From: Geothrix fermentans DSM 14018
GTDB taxonomy: Bacteria > Acidobacteriota > Holophagae > Holophagales > Holophagaceae
NCBI RefSeq assembly: GCF_000428885.1
Contig: NZ_KE386810.1
Location: 456,979-520,978 of the forward strand
Reading direction: 5' to 3'
DNA: 64,000 bases
Both the position numbers and the translations under genes were made by a program. The notes below the pieces were generated by a model that saw nothing but the letters and a program-made list of their open reading frames with translations, made no database searches and had not been told where the DNA came from. Position 1 is the stretch's first letter. Every line of letters begins with the position of its first letter. Positions 1 to 8,814 of the stretch are shown here, piece after piece.

Positions 1-917
1 ACCAGCAGCTGGCCCTTCCAGGCCGTCAGCGCGTAGACCTGGCTCTGCGCGCTCTGCCAGAGGGTCTCCGGGACGCGATCCCGGTCCATGCGGATGACGG
101 CGGAGCGGGCGGCCACGGCGGTGTCCGCCTGGAGGTAGCCCTCGCGGCGCTCCAGCTGCCCCGTGCTGAACTTCGGGGTGAGCCCATTGTCCGCCCCGAT
201 GTAGAGCTGCCCGTCCGCCACCGCCAGGGCCCGCACCTCCTCGAAGGGGGTGTCCATCAGTGTCTCCAGGCGGTCGCCCTGGCGGCTGTAGCGCAGCACC
301 AGGCCGCGGCCGTGACTGCCAAGGTACCAGCCCCCCTGCCCGTCCGGCGTCAGGGCCGTGAAGGCCGTCTCGTCCGCCAGCTCCGTGAGCCGGCGGCTGG
401 ACCCGCTCCGGGCCTGCACCAGCACGGCGCCTTTCTCCGAACCGCCCGCCACGAGGACCGCATCCCCTTCCACGGCCAGGGCCCAGACGATGCGGGCCTC
501 GATGTCGGCGAAGGGCTTCACGTCACCGGAGGGGGAGACGCGGAAGAGCTTGCCTTCGCCGGTGGGAGCGACGATCAGATCCTGCCCCATGCGCGCCAGG
601 GCGAACACGATGCCGCCCTTCACCTGGCCCAGGGGCTTCACCTGGCCGCCGGAGTAGTGGAACAGCTTGCCGTCGGTTCCCGCGGACAGGTAGGCGCCGC
701 CGGCGCCATCCGCCACCGCGGCCCAGATCACGCCTTCGGGCAGCTGGCCCACGCGGCGCAGGTTCGGAGCCAAACGCAGGCGTCCGTCGGCGCCGATGCG
801 GACGCCGCGGGTCTCGGAACCCAGCCAGTCGTTGAAGCCCGAGAAGGTGGCCGTGGGCTGCTCCGCGAAGGCCGCCATCCCCATGGCCGCGGAAAGAAGG
901 AGGGTCATCCAGCGCAT
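1..917 (-). CDS. Secreted beta-propeller-like protein, 3' end cut off by the window edge
   Basis: An open frame runs from ATG at 917 to base 1 with no stop, so about 305 residues are visible and the C-terminus is missing. The N-terminus (MRWMTLLLSAAMGMAAFA) reads as a signal peptide, so the product is probably periplasmic or surface-exposed. The body is a run of similar blades of about 45 residues, with recurring pieces such as DGKLFHYSGG and EGKLFRVSPSG followed by VKP and then I-V-x-A-L-A. This is typical of WD40/NHL/Kelch-like propellers; I cannot assign a specific family. It starts 27 bp after the stop of the S55 protease gene and is probably co-transcribed with it, with a weak purine-rich ribosome site (AAAGGGA). 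No catalytic motif is visible. Confidence 0.75.
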   Translation of the reverse strand, partial: MRWMTLLLSAAMGMAAFAEQPTATFSGFNDWLGSETRGVRIGADGRLRLAPNLRRVGQLPEGVIWAAVADGAGGAYLSAGTDGKLFHYSGGQVKPLGQVKGGIVFALARMGQDLIVAPTGEGKLFRVSPSGDVKPFADIEARIVWALAVEGDAVLVAGGSEKGAVLVQARSGSSRRLTELADETAFTALTPDGQGGWYLGSHGRGLVLRYSRQGDRLETLMDTPFEEVRALAVADGQLYIGADNGLTPKFSTGQLERREGYLQADTAVAARSAVIRMDRDRVPETLWQSAQSQVYALTAWKGQLL

Positions 918-944
918 AGATCCCTTTCGTCGCAGGTCCATTGT

Positions 945-2687
945 CTATTCGATCTCCACGTCCAGCTGGCTGAGCCCCCGCACCTCCCGGTCCAGGGGCA
1001 GGACGGCGCGGCCGACGATGCGCCGCTGCAGCTTGTTGTCGCTGCTGGCGCCATCGCCGCTCACCAGGCTGGCCACCGTGGGGGGGATGCCCTCGATGCG
1101 GCTGCCGCGGAGGCCGGCGCCAGGCTGGGTCTGCACCAGCAGGGCGTAGGCGTGGTTGTTCCGGAGGGCGCCGTTGAGCAGGCGCACCACATCGCCCAGG
1201 TTGGCCACCTCGATCATCCGCTCGTCGGGATCGGCGGCCATGAGGCTGAAGCCGTCGCCCACCATGAGGGTCGCCTTGCCCTTGGCCGCAGAGGAGGGTA
1301 CCTGGATGTTGAAGGTGGCCGTCTCCCGCACACCCTGGATGTTCTGGAGGGTCACCAGCACCGGCAGCACCTCGCCCCGCTTGGCCCGGGCCTTGAGCAG
1401 GCGGACACCCGCGATGCCCGACAGGTCCAGCCGCTCCTCGGCCTTGATGGTGAGGGAGATGCCCTCGAACACGGGCTTCTCGAAGGGATTGAGGGTGATG
1501 GCCTGGAGCATGGCGCCGATGTACTGGGACATGCGCGAGGGGTTCAGGTCGGCGATGACGTTCTCGATCTGGATGGCGGGATGCCCGGCCAGCTTGATGT
1601 TGCCCTGCATGGAGAGGCTCTGGAGGCCGAGGCCGCGGGTATGGGAGTCCAGCGTCTGGGCCACGGCCGTGGCCACCAGGGCCGGGGTGGCCACGGGATG
1701 GTCCATGAGCTCGAAGCGGTAGTTGAGGGTGCGCTTGCCCCCCAGGTTCAGGCCGATCCGCAGGGGCACCAGGCGCGCCTCCGCGCCCAGGAGCCCCGCC
1801 ACGCCGGAGCTGCGGTCCAGGCGCAGGGCCCCGATGGGCGCCACGGGCATGGCCATCTTGAAGGAGCTCTGGTAGCTGGCCACGGTGCTGGCCACCGTGG
1901 CGGACCAGAGCGGCAGGTCCACGGCCCCGAGGTTGAACAGCTGGTGGCCGAAGAGCAGCACCCGCTTGCCCGAGATGTAGGTGATGGTGCCGGCAGCGGC
2001 CAGGTCCAGGTCCCCCTGCATGAGGGTGATGGCCGCCATGCCGCCAGGCTCGAGGGGACTGGCCTCCTCCCGGGCGCCGCCGGACAGCACCGGGGCCGCG
2101 GCGAAACTCACCGGGAGGCCCGCCCACAGGCGCCGGGCCTCGGGCCCCAGGGGACTGCCCACGAAGGACATGGGCATGGCCTGGGGGTCCGCCTCGCCCA
2201 TCAGGGTTGCGAAGTCCAGCATCTGCCCCGACAGGGCGGCCTTGAGCACCTTGGGCGGTTCCAGCTTGGGCAGGATCAGCGGCGTGCGGCTGGAGGGGGT
2301 CTCCGGAATGTCCCGGAGCTGGTCCAGCATCTCTGCGATGGGCGTGATGCCGCCGATGGCCTCCTTCTCGAAGAGGATGCCGGTGCTCAGGGCCCCGATG
2401 AGCTTCCCGTCGATGTAGCAGGGGCTGCCGCTCATGCCCGCCAGAATGCCGGTTTCCGCCAGGGGGCCACCGGAGGCCCGGACCATGATCCGGCTGCGCC
2501 CGGGGGCGGCATTGCGCTGCACGCCCAGCACCTCGAACTCGAACCGGTCGATCTTGCCGCCCTGGAAGACGGTACGGCCGTAGCCCTTCATGCCGGCGCG
2601 GATCTCAGCCACGCCCAGGGTGGCGGGTCCCTGTCCGGCCAGGGGGAGCATGGAAAGGAAAGCGATGGCGAGGGCGACCAGTTTCAT
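945..2687 (-). CDS. SpoIVB-type (S55 family) serine peptidase domain protein
   Basis: 580 aa with a signal peptide (about residues 1-18). Residues 25-130 match the SpoIVB peptidase S55 fold: VAEIRAGMKGYGRTVF near the start, then GMSGSP at residues 84-89, which carries the family's nucleophilic Ser, followed by Y-I-D-G-K-L-I-G-A. In Bacillus SpoIVB this domain cleaves SpoIVFA, but non-sporulating bacteria also carry secreted S55 proteins of unknown substrate. There is no PDZ domain ahead of it as in true SpoIVB. The remaining 400 residues are beta-rich and unassigned. A TAGGCT -10-like hexamer lies 22 nt before the start. It is the first gene of a minus-strand pair with the propeller protein, which could be a substrate or partner (inference). 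Confidence 0.82.
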   Translation of the reverse strand: MKLVALAIAFLSMLPLAGQGPATLGVAEIRAGMKGYGRTVFQGGKIDRFEFEVLGVQRNAAPGRSRIMVRASGGPLAETGILAGMSGSPCYIDGKLIGALSTGILFEKEAIGGITPIAEMLDQLRDIPETPSSRTPLILPKLEPPKVLKAALSGQMLDFATLMGEADPQAMPMSFVGSPLGPEARRLWAGLPVSFAAAPVLSGGAREEASPLEPGGMAAITLMQGDLDLAAAGTITYISGKRVLLFGHQLFNLGAVDLPLWSATVASTVASYQSSFKMAMPVAPIGALRLDRSSGVAGLLGAEARLVPLRIGLNLGGKRTLNYRFELMDHPVATPALVATAVAQTLDSHTRGLGLQSLSMQGNIKLAGHPAIQIENVIADLNPSRMSQYIGAMLQAITLNPFEKPVFEGISLTIKAEERLDLSGIAGVRLLKARAKRGEVLPVLVTLQNIQGVRETATFNIQVPSSAAKGKATLMVGDGFSLMAADPDERMIEVANLGDVVRLLNGALRNNHAYALLVQTQPGAGLRGSRIEGIPPTVASLVSGDGASSDNKLQRRIVGRAVLPLDREVRGLSQLDVEIE

Positions 2688-2867
2688 CGATATCTCAAGG
2701 AATGCATGAAGCCTAGCAGGACGGTCCCGTAAACCGGGACGGCCGCCGACCGGGCGCCCCTGTGAATTTCAGATGCCCCGGGTGACTTTTTCGTTCCTTG
2801 ACCAACAGATCCCTTTTATTGCGATGCCCCCCGTGGCTATTCTTTGGGGAACACGGAGGAACTTCTC

Positions 2868-5765
2868 ATGCGCTCAAGGCATTTCGCCGGCTCATCCCTT
2901 GTCGCCTTGCTCGTCGCGGCGGCCCCCATCATGGCCCAGGGTGTCTCCACCCAGCTGGGCGGGCGTGTCCTGGACAACGCCGGTGCCGGCGTCGCCGGTG
3001 CCACGGTGGTCATCCGGAACACCGAGACCGGGCTCACCCGCACCCTGCTGACCAGCAGCGAGGGCCGCTACCTCGCCACGCTGCTGCCGGTCGGCCCCTA
3101 CACCGTCAGCGTCACCAAGAGCGGCTACCAGACTGCCAGCAACGTCAAGGTGAACCTGAACCTGGGCGACGCCGCGCCCCTGACCATCAAGCTGGCCCCC
3201 GAGACCGGCGCGACGGTGGAAGTGGTCGCCGCCGCCGCCGTGGTGGATTCCGAGCGCGCCAGCGCCGCCGCCATCGTCTCCCCCGACAACCTCACCAACC
3301 TGCCCGTCTTCAACCGCAACTTCACCAACCTCGCCACCCTGACCCCCCAGGTGGTGGTGGACAGCAACCGCGGCAACCTCGCCATCGCCGGCCAGCGCGG
3401 CGTGAACACCTCCATCAATATCGACGGCGGCGACAACAACGAGCCCTTCTTCGGTGGCGCCACCGGCGCGGCTGAGGGCAAGACCCCCTTCACCATCTCC
3501 ATCGAAGCCATCCGCGAGTACCAGGTCATCACCGACGGCGCCAGCGCCGAGTTCGGCCGCATGGGCGGCGGCTACGTGAACGCCATCACGAAGAACGGCA
3601 CCAACGACCTGAGCGGCAGCCTCTTCTACTACCTGCGCCCCCGCTCCTGGGTGGAGGCCGGCCCGACCCTGCGCCAGCCCAACGGCAGCACCACCACCAA
3701 CCCCGTGGGCAACTTCCAGCAGGAGCAGTTCGGCTTCAGCGTGGGCGGCCCCATCCTCAAGGAAAAGCTGTTCTACTTCGTGGCCTACGACGCCCAGCGC
3801 CGGAAGGAGCCCATCCACCAGGTCTGGGGTGGAAACACCCCCGTGACCCTCGATCCCGCCGCCAATCCCAACGATGCGGTGCTCCTCGCCAAGGCCGGCG
3901 ACTACTCCGCCAAGGCCGATTCGGACGTCTACTTCGTCCGCTTCGACTGGAACCCCACCATCGATCACAGCCTCCAGTTCCGCATCAACCACTCCAAGTT
4001 CAAGGGTGTCACCGGCGCCAGCACCATGGCCGCCTCCGAGAACCTGGCTTCGGATGACGTGACCACGGACGCCTACGTCCTGCAGTGGAACTGGGTGATC
4101 AACGCGAACTGGATGAACGAGTTCCGGGTCAGCCACACCAAGGACGACATGCCCCGGTCGACCTACTCGAAGACCCCCGAGGTCAGCATCACCAACGTGG
4201 GCTACTACGGCGCCTATCCCTTCGACCGCACCTACAACACCAAGCGCACCCAGTTCCAGGAGAACATCAGCTACGTGACCCCCACCTTCCAGGTGAAGGC
4301 GGGCCTGGACTACAACGACATCAACGTGTCGGAGTTCTTCGCCGGCAACTGGCAGGGCGTCTACCAGTTCAGCTCCCTGGCGAACTTCCGCCTGGGCAAC
4401 TGGTCCTACTACCGCCAGAACTTCGGCCTGAACAGCCCCGTCCAGCAGGCTGGCCTCTTCGACACCAGCTACAAGCAGATGGCCGCCTTCGTCCAGACCG
4501 AGTGGCGCATCGCCGACACCTTCAAGCTCGGCGTGGGCGTGCGCTGGGACCGCCAGGAGAACCCGGACTACCCGATCCTGGACATGAGCAATCCCCTGGC
4601 CAATCCCATGCCGATCACGGCCAAGATCCCCTCGGACAGCCAGTTCTCGCCCCGCGTCTCCTTCACCTGGACCCCGGCCTTCGACCAGGGCAAGACCGTG
4701 ATCCGCGGCAGCGTCGGCCGCTACGTGAGCACCACGCCCGCCGTGTTCTTCTACCAGGCCTATGCCGCCAACGGCGTCCGCACGGGCTCCAAGGACTTCC
4801 AGCCCGCCGAGGCCGCCACCTACGGCATCCCCCGCGGCACCGCCTTCAACGCCGCCAACCCCTTCTGGCTGGCCTCCATGCCTGCCGGGGTCACCCTCTC
4901 CGGGTTCAACATCTGGACCTTCAACCCGGACTTCAAGAACCCCTACACCGACCGTGTGAACCTCGGCGCCGAGCGGCCCTTCTTCAGCGACCTGGTGCTG
5001 GGCCTGTCCGCCACCTACGCCAAGGGCAAGCAGCTGGAGCGCACCGCCGACGTGAATCTGGGCACCCCCACCATGGGCGCCTACGGCCGTCTGCTCTACC
5101 CCGCCCGGCCCAACACCGCCTACGGCACCATGGGGATGTACTTCTCCGATGCCACCAGCATCTACCACGCCTACACGGCCAGCCTGAAGTACCACAAGGA
5201 CGGCAGCCCCTTCGACGCCCAGCTGTTCTACACCTACTCCATCAACAAGGACAGCGACTCCAACGAGCGCAACTACTCCGGCATCAGCATCCAGGATGCC
5301 GGCAACCTGGGCGCCCAGTGGGGCTACGCCGACACGGACCGCCGCGAGGTCCTGACCGGCTACTTCAGCTTCCTGGACAAGCAGGTGACGGGCATCCTCA
5401 CCTCCGTCTCCATCCGCTACCAGACCGGCACGCCGTACACGCTCACCTACACCAAGGACATGAACGGCGACGGCAACTCCAGCAACGACCGGTTCTTCGC
5501 GAACGGGGTGGACTACGGGCGCAACACGTACCGCGCCGGCTCCCAGCTCTTCATGGACCTGGGCCTGCGCCGGGACATCGAGTTCACCCGCCGGCTGAAG
5601 ATGACCCTCTCCATGGACGTGTTCAACGTCCTGAACCGCCAGGACACCTACCTGTCCACGCGGATCAACTCCGCCAGCACCGATGCCGTCCCGCAGCTCC
5701 AGCTGCAGCAGAACTGGGCCGGTTCCGCCCGCCAGATCCAGGTGGGCGCGCGCTTCTCCTTCTAG
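2868..5765 (+). CDS. Oar-like TonB-dependent receptor with carboxypeptidase-regulatory domain
   Basis: 965 aa from ATG 2868, chosen because GGAGGAA precedes it and the next residues form a signal peptide ending PIMAQG; a longer TTG start at 2844 would bury this signal. Residues 28-115 form a carboxypeptidase-regulatory-like beta-sandwich (GGRVLDNAGAGVAGATV, then EGRYLATLLPVGPYTV). A plug domain follows (NTSINIDGGDNNEPF, EFGRMGGGYVNAITKNG), then a C-terminal beta-barrel ending in GARFSF with the terminal aromatic expected for BAM insertion. This is the expanded Oar/CarboxypepD-reg TonB receptor class of Acidobacteriota and Myxococcota. The substrate is unknown, and no SusD partner or TonB/ExbBD gene is nearby. 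A possible -10 (TATTCT, 2838-2843) lies upstream, and a strong terminator follows. Confidence 0.9.
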   Translation: MRSRHFAGSSLVALLVAAAPIMAQGVSTQLGGRVLDNAGAGVAGATVVIRNTETGLTRTLLTSSEGRYLATLLPVGPYTVSVTKSGYQTASNVKVNLNLGDAAPLTIKLAPETGATVEVVAAAAVVDSERASAAAIVSPDNLTNLPVFNRNFTNLATLTPQVVVDSNRGNLAIAGQRGVNTSINIDGGDNNEPFFGGATGAAEGKTPFTISIEAIREYQVITDGASAEFGRMGGGYVNAITKNGTNDLSGSLFYYLRPRSWVEAGPTLRQPNGSTTTNPVGNFQQEQFGFSVGGPILKEKLFYFVAYDAQRRKEPIHQVWGGNTPVTLDPAANPNDAVLLAKAGDYSAKADSDVYFVRFDWNPTIDHSLQFRINHSKFKGVTGASTMAASENLASDDVTTDAYVLQWNWVINANWMNEFRVSHTKDDMPRSTYSKTPEVSITNVGYYGAYPFDRTYNTKRTQFQENISYVTPTFQVKAGLDYNDINVSEFFAGNWQGVYQFSSLANFRLGNWSYYRQNFGLNSPVQQAGLFDTSYKQMAAFVQTEWRIADTFKLGVGVRWDRQENPDYPILDMSNPLANPMPITAKIPSDSQFSPRVSFTWTPAFDQGKTVIRGSVGRYVSTTPAVFFYQAYAANGVRTGSKDFQPAEAATYGIPRGTAFNAANPFWLASMPAGVTLSGFNIWTFNPDFKNPYTDRVNLGAERPFFSDLVLGLSATYAKGKQLERTADVNLGTPTMGAYGRLLYPARPNTAYGTMGMYFSDATSIYHAYTASLKYHKDGSPFDAQLFYTYSINKDSDSNERNYSGISIQDAGNLGAQWGYADTDRREVLTGYFSFLDKQVTGILTSVSIRYQTGTPYTLTYTKDMNGDGNSSNDRFFANGVDYGRNTYRAGSQLFMDLGLRRDIEFTRRLKMTLSMDVFNVLNRQDTYLSTRINSASTDAVPQLQLQQNWAGSARQIQVGARFSF

Positions 5766-5784
5766 CCCCACCGGCACCACGTAA

Positions 5785-5811
5785 GGGCGGCGCTCCGGCG
5801 CCGCCCTTTTT
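5785..5811 (+). terminator. Rho-independent terminator of the TonB receptor gene
   Basis: A perfect 9-bp GC stem (5785-5793 with 5798-5806) closed by a TCCG tetraloop is followed by five T residues (5807-5811). It begins 20 bp after the receptor stop codon and separates it from the next gene. Confidence 0.92.
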
Positions 5812-5826
5812 CGCTAGGCTGGAAGC

Positions 5827-6597
5827 ATGAAGATCTTGGCGCTGGGCGATGTGGTGGGGGAACCGGGGCGGCGGCTGGTGGAGGCCTTTGTGCCCGAGCT
5901 GCGCCGGGAGACCGGGGCCGACCTGGTGGTGGTGAACGGCGAGAATGCCGCCCACGGCCACGGCATCACCGACACCATCGCCCGGGAGTGGTTCGACCGC
6001 TTCGGCGTGGATGTCATCACCACGGGCAACCACGCCTTCGACGTGAAGGGCATCGACAGCTATTTCCGCCAGGAGCCCCGGCTCCTCCGCCCCGCGAACC
6101 ACCCGCCGGACACGCCGGGCAACGGCTGGGTGAAGCTCCACACGCCCTCCGGGGCCGAGGTGCTCATCATCAACCTCATGGGCCGGGTGCACATGCCCGC
6201 CTGCGACTGCCCCTTCCGCTGCGTGGACGGCATCCTCCAGAAGGAGCGGGCGGACCTGGTCATCGTGGATATGCATGCCGAGGCCACCAGCGAGGCCCAG
6301 GCCATGGGCTACCACCTGGAGGGCCGGGCCGCCGCCGTGCTGGGCACCCACACCCACGTGCCCACCCTGGACGCCAAGGTCCTGTCCGGCGGCACGGCCT
6401 ACGTGACCGACATCGGCATGACCGGCCCCTACGACGGCGTCATCGGCATGAAGAAGGAGGCCAGCATCGGCCGCTTCCTCAGGGTCCAGCGCCCCAAGTA
6501 CGAAGTGGCCGAGGCCGACCTCCAGCTCCATGCCGTGCTCGTCACCACCGAGGGCCGCAAGGCAACCGGCATCGAGCGGATCCTGAGAAAACTGTAA
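5827..6597 (+). CDS. YmdB-type (TIGR00282) metallophosphoesterase
   Basis: 256 aa, full length for the family (about 255-265). It has the binuclear-metal phosphoesterase motifs in order: GDVVGEPG (residues 7-14), VVNGENAAHG (about 37-46), TTGNHAFD (about 67-74), and the C-terminal GTHTHVPT (about 174-181). Bacillus YmdB and Deinococcus homologues hydrolyse 2',3'-cyclic nucleotides and influence biofilm and RNase Y-linked mRNA turnover; the cellular role here is inferred from that. Monocistronic: a terminator lies upstream and a convergent inverted repeat downstream. The start has almost no Shine-Dalgarno, but TAGGCT ends 6 nt before ATG, so it is a candidate leaderless gene. Confidence 0.9.
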   Translation: MKILALGDVVGEPGRRLVEAFVPELRRETGADLVVVNGENAAHGHGITDTIAREWFDRFGVDVITTGNHAFDVKGIDSYFRQEPRLLRPANHPPDTPGNGWVKLHTPSGAEVLIINLMGRVHMPACDCPFRCVDGILQKERADLVIVDMHAEATSEAQAMGYHLEGRAAAVLGTHTHVPTLDAKVLSGGTAYVTDIGMTGPYDGVIGMKKEASIGRFLRVQRPKYEVAEADLQLHAVLVTTEGRKATGIERILRKL

Positions 6598-6599
6598 GA

Positions 6600-6701
6600 A
6601 CACTCGCAGAGAAAAGAGGAGACAGCGGAGGGGCGCAGAGGAAGCGAATCAGCCCCTCGTCTCTGCGCACCTCCCCTTCCTCGTCCTTTCTCAGCGAGTG
6701 T
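6600..6701. repeat. 102-bp imperfect inverted repeat with ACACTCGC ends
   Basis: The ends are inverted copies: ACACTCGCAGAGAAA at 6600-6614 and its complement at 6687-6701 (one mismatch). Inner arms rich in GCAGAG/CTCTGC also pair. It sits 3 bp after the phosphoesterase stop, between two converging genes, so it may act as a bidirectional terminator or be a small non-coding repeat (MITE-like). A related element with the same ends lies at 8323-8422. Confidence 0.7.
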
Positions 6702-6728
6702 CTTGAAGGCCCTTGGCCCCAACCCGAC

Positions 6729-7406
6729 TCAGTCCTCCAGCTTCGGGAAGAGCCAGCCCGCCAGGGCCGCGCCGATGAGCGGGGCCACCCAGAAGAGCCA
6801 GAGCTGGCCCAGGGCCCAGCCACCCACGAAGAGGGCCGGCCCCGTGCTGCGGGCGGGATTCACCGAGGTGTTGGTGACCGGGATGCTGATGAGGTGGATG
6901 AGGGTGAGGCAGAGGCCGATGGCGATGGGGGCGAAGCCCGGCACCGCCTTCCGGGCGGTGCTGCCCAGGATCACCATGAGGAAGAAGAAGGTCATCACCA
7001 CTTCGGTCAGGAAGGCCGAGCCCAGCCCGTACTTGCCGGGGGAGTGGTCCGCGTAGCCGTTGGCGGCGAAACCGCCGATGGGCGAGCCGTTGCCCGTGAC
7101 GATGACGTAGAGGATCAGGGAGGCGACCACGGCGCCCAGCACCTGGGCCAGCCAGTAGCCCGCCACCTCCTTGTAGGGGAAGCGCCCGCCCACGGCCAGG
7201 CCCAGGGTCACCGCCGGGTTCAGATGGCAGCCGGAGATGGGGCCGATGGCGAAGGCCATGGTCAGCACCGTGAGGCCGAAGGCCACGGCGACGCCGTGAA
7301 GGCCGATGCCCACCCCCGGGAAGGCCGCCGCCAGGACCGCGCTTCCGCATCCTCCCAGCACCAGCCAGAGGGTTCCGAAGAATTCCGCAACAAGCCGTTT
7401 GTTCAC
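6729..7406 (-). CDS. aqpZ: Aquaporin Z-type water channel
   Basis: 225 aa from GTG 7406, chosen because GGGAGG lies 5 nt upstream and the protein then starts directly at the first membrane helix ([19 protein letters not shown]). It has six predicted membrane segments and both pore motifs, HLNPAVTLG (NPA at 63-65) and SVNPARSTG (NPA at 183-185). Arg186 after the second NPA and His171 match the narrow aromatic/arginine filter of water-selective AqpZ rather than glycerol facilitators, which have Asp after NPAR. It sits in the inner membrane, probably for osmotic water flux. Monocistronic, with a possible TAGACT -10 at 7454-7459. It faces the repeat and the phosphoesterase gene tail to tail. Confidence 0.95.
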   Translation of the reverse strand: MNKRLVAEFFGTLWLVLGGCGSAVLAAAFPGVGIGLHGVAVAFGLTVLTMAFAIGPISGCHLNPAVTLGLAVGGRFPYKEVAGYWLAQVLGAVVASLILYVIVTGNGSPIGGFAANGYADHSPGKYGLGSAFLTEVVMTFFFLMVILGSTARKAVPGFAPIAIGLCLTLIHLISIPVTNTSVNPARSTGPALFVGGWALGQLWLFWVAPLIGAALAGWLFPKLED

Positions 7407-7487
7407 AGAGCCTCCCTTGGGAAGAAACGGACGATGACTGGAAGTTCGGGGCCAGTCTAGCCGCCTTCGGGGAGGATTCAAGCGGGG

Positions 7488-8303
7488 TCAGGACAGGCGC
7501 TCCCAGCCCTCCAGGTAGAGGTTGAAGGCCGGATCGCCTTCGGCCTTCTGCTGGACGAGGGCGCGGATCTGGGCCTCCTCGGCCTCCATCTGCTCGGGCG
7601 TCAGGTGGCCCGAGAGGGTCATGGCCCGAAGCCACACCAGGAAGGTCGTGAGGGCATCGAACTGGTTGTAGCGGACGATGCCGGCGATGTCCCCCGTTCG
7701 CCAGAGGTCGATGACGCTCTTGCCGTCGGTGCCCAGCTTGCCCGGGATGCCGCAGGCGGTGGCCAGCTCGTGCAGCGTGGACGAGGCCTTGCCCCAGCTC
7801 CCGGTCACCTCCCGCAGGTCGATGTGCTGGTTGCCGTAGCGGTCGAAGAAATCGCCCGGGGCCCACTTCTCCGCGCTGCGGCCCAGGCCCGGGATGGACA
7901 GGCGGTGGACCATGCCCCGCTGCACCAGGATGGGCAGGTCCGCGTCCCGGGAGTTGAAGCCCACCAGCTGCGGCTTCTTGTCCCCCAGGGCCACCAGGAA
8001 GCGGCGCAGCAGGTCATCCTCCGCCAGGGGCTCCGGTCCCTCCGGCAGCGCGAAGAGCTTGTGCTGGACCTCGCCGTGCCGCACCGTGCGGATCACCGCC
8101 GCGATGGACACCACGCGGCAGAGGATGGTCTTGAGGTAGGGCCGGGGATCCGCCTCCGTGGCGCCCCCGTAGGCCCACAGGCGCTCCGTCGCCTCCTCGT
8201 CGGGCATCTCCCGCGGCAGGTCCAGCACCCGCCGCCCGGTGGCGGGATCCGGCACCCACTCGGCGTCGAAGGCGAAGATCTGGTGGTGGGGGGGACGCAG
8301 CAT
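7488..8303 (-). CDS. Predicted 3'-5' exonuclease related to the PolB proofreading domain
   Basis: 271 aa from ATG 8303, preceded by CAGGAG. It matches the DNA_pol_B_exo2/WLEF-type family of stand-alone DEDD exonucleases: AFDAEW (D13, E15, Exo I), GFNSRDADLP (Exo II) and YNQFDALTTF (Exo III) supply the acidic metal ligands. It is annotated in many genomes as a predicted PolB-like exonuclease; no substrate is established, so a role in DNA or RNA trimming is inferred from motifs only. The promoter region overlaps the 100-bp inverted repeat at 8323-8422. Its neighbours (aquaporin, DoxX) give no functional hint. Confidence 0.85.
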   Translation of the reverse strand: MLRPPHHQIFAFDAEWVPDPATGRRVLDLPREMPDEEATERLWAYGGATEADPRPYLKTILCRVVSIAAVIRTVRHGEVQHKLFALPEGPEPLAEDDLLRRFLVALGDKKPQLVGFNSRDADLPILVQRGMVHRLSIPGLGRSAEKWAPGDFFDRYGNQHIDLREVTGSWGKASSTLHELATACGIPGKLGTDGKSVIDLWRTGDIAGIVRYNQFDALTTFLVWLRAMTLSGHLTPEQMEAEEAQIRALVQQKAEGDPAFNLYLEGWERLS

Positions 8304-8322
8304 CGTTCGACTCCTGAAAACC

Positions 8323-8422
8323 ACACTCGCCGAGATCACCAAGGAAACAGAGAAGAGATGAGAAAGGCGAGAACGCGTTTTCCTCTGCGAACCTCTGTTT
8401 CCTCAGCAGTCTCTGCGAGTGT
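8323..8422. repeat. 100-bp imperfect inverted repeat, second copy of the ACACTCGC-ended element
   Basis: The ends are ACACTCGCCGAGA (8323-8335) and the inverted counterpart TCTCTGCGAGTGT (8410-8422). An internal pair AGGAAACAGAG / CTCTGTTTCCT (about 8342-8352 and 8392-8402) extends the fold. It has the same terminal motif and size as the element at 6600-6701. It lies just upstream of the exonuclease gene, between two minus-strand genes, and may affect read-through or expression. Confidence 0.7.
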
Positions 8423-8437
8423 ATTTGCTTCCGACCG

Positions 8438-8794
8438 CTAACGGTCGATGGCCCACTTGCCCCCGCCCCCCACGGCGCAGGCCAGGCCCACGAGCAGGCG
8501 GAAGAGGGCGGGCAGGTTCGACAGGGGACCCGCGCCGTGCATCCAGCCGTGCACCAGGGGCCAGCCCAGGACAGCCACAAGGATGCCGCCCGCCAGGGCC
8601 ACCCAGACGCCGAGGAGGATCAGGGCGCCGCAGACCAGCTCGCCGAGGGCCAGCCCCCAGGTGGAGGCCTGGGCGAAGGTGATGGCCCCGTGGGCGCGGC
8701 GGAGGATCTCGAAGCCGTGCAGGACGGCCATGCCGCCCACGGCGAGGCGCAGCAGGAAGAGGGCCCAGTCGATCCGGGTTTTGGAGGCGGCCAT
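8438..8794 (-). CDS. DoxX family small membrane protein
   Basis: 118 aa with four hydrophobic segments typical of DoxX/DoxD-like proteins: FLLRLAVGGMAVLHG at the first helix, then LGELVCGALILLGVWVALAG, a third, and a C-terminal AGGGGKWAIDR. The family is found beside oxidoreductases or thiosulfate:quinone systems, but no such partner is here, so the function is unassigned. The start is supported by CGGAG upstream and a TACAAT -10-like box at 8815-8820 read on the minus strand. That box overlaps a plus-strand -10 for the divergent HAD gene. Confidence 0.85.
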   Translation of the reverse strand: MAASKTRIDWALFLLRLAVGGMAVLHGFEILRRAHGAITFAQASTWGLALGELVCGALILLGVWVALAGGILVAVLGWPLVHGWMHGAGPLSNLPALFRLLVGLACAVGGGGKWAIDR

Positions 8795-8814
8795 GAATGC
8801 TCCGGGAAGCCATC

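Noticed and set aside
945-2687. True SpoIVB sporulation protease
   Set aside because: There is no PDZ domain or sporulation genes, and the organism type suggested by the window does not sporulate. Only the S55 domain is shared.
312-2732. Long plus-strand open frame opposite the S55 protease gene
   Set aside because: Antisense shadow caused by high GC and codon bias. It is His/Gly/Gln-rich without domains, while the minus strand has a signal peptide and the GMSGSP motif.
2892-5780. 962-residue minus-strand open frame opposite the TonB receptor
   Set aside because: Val/Gly/His-rich shadow with no motif. The plus strand has a ribosome site, signal peptide, plug and barrel.
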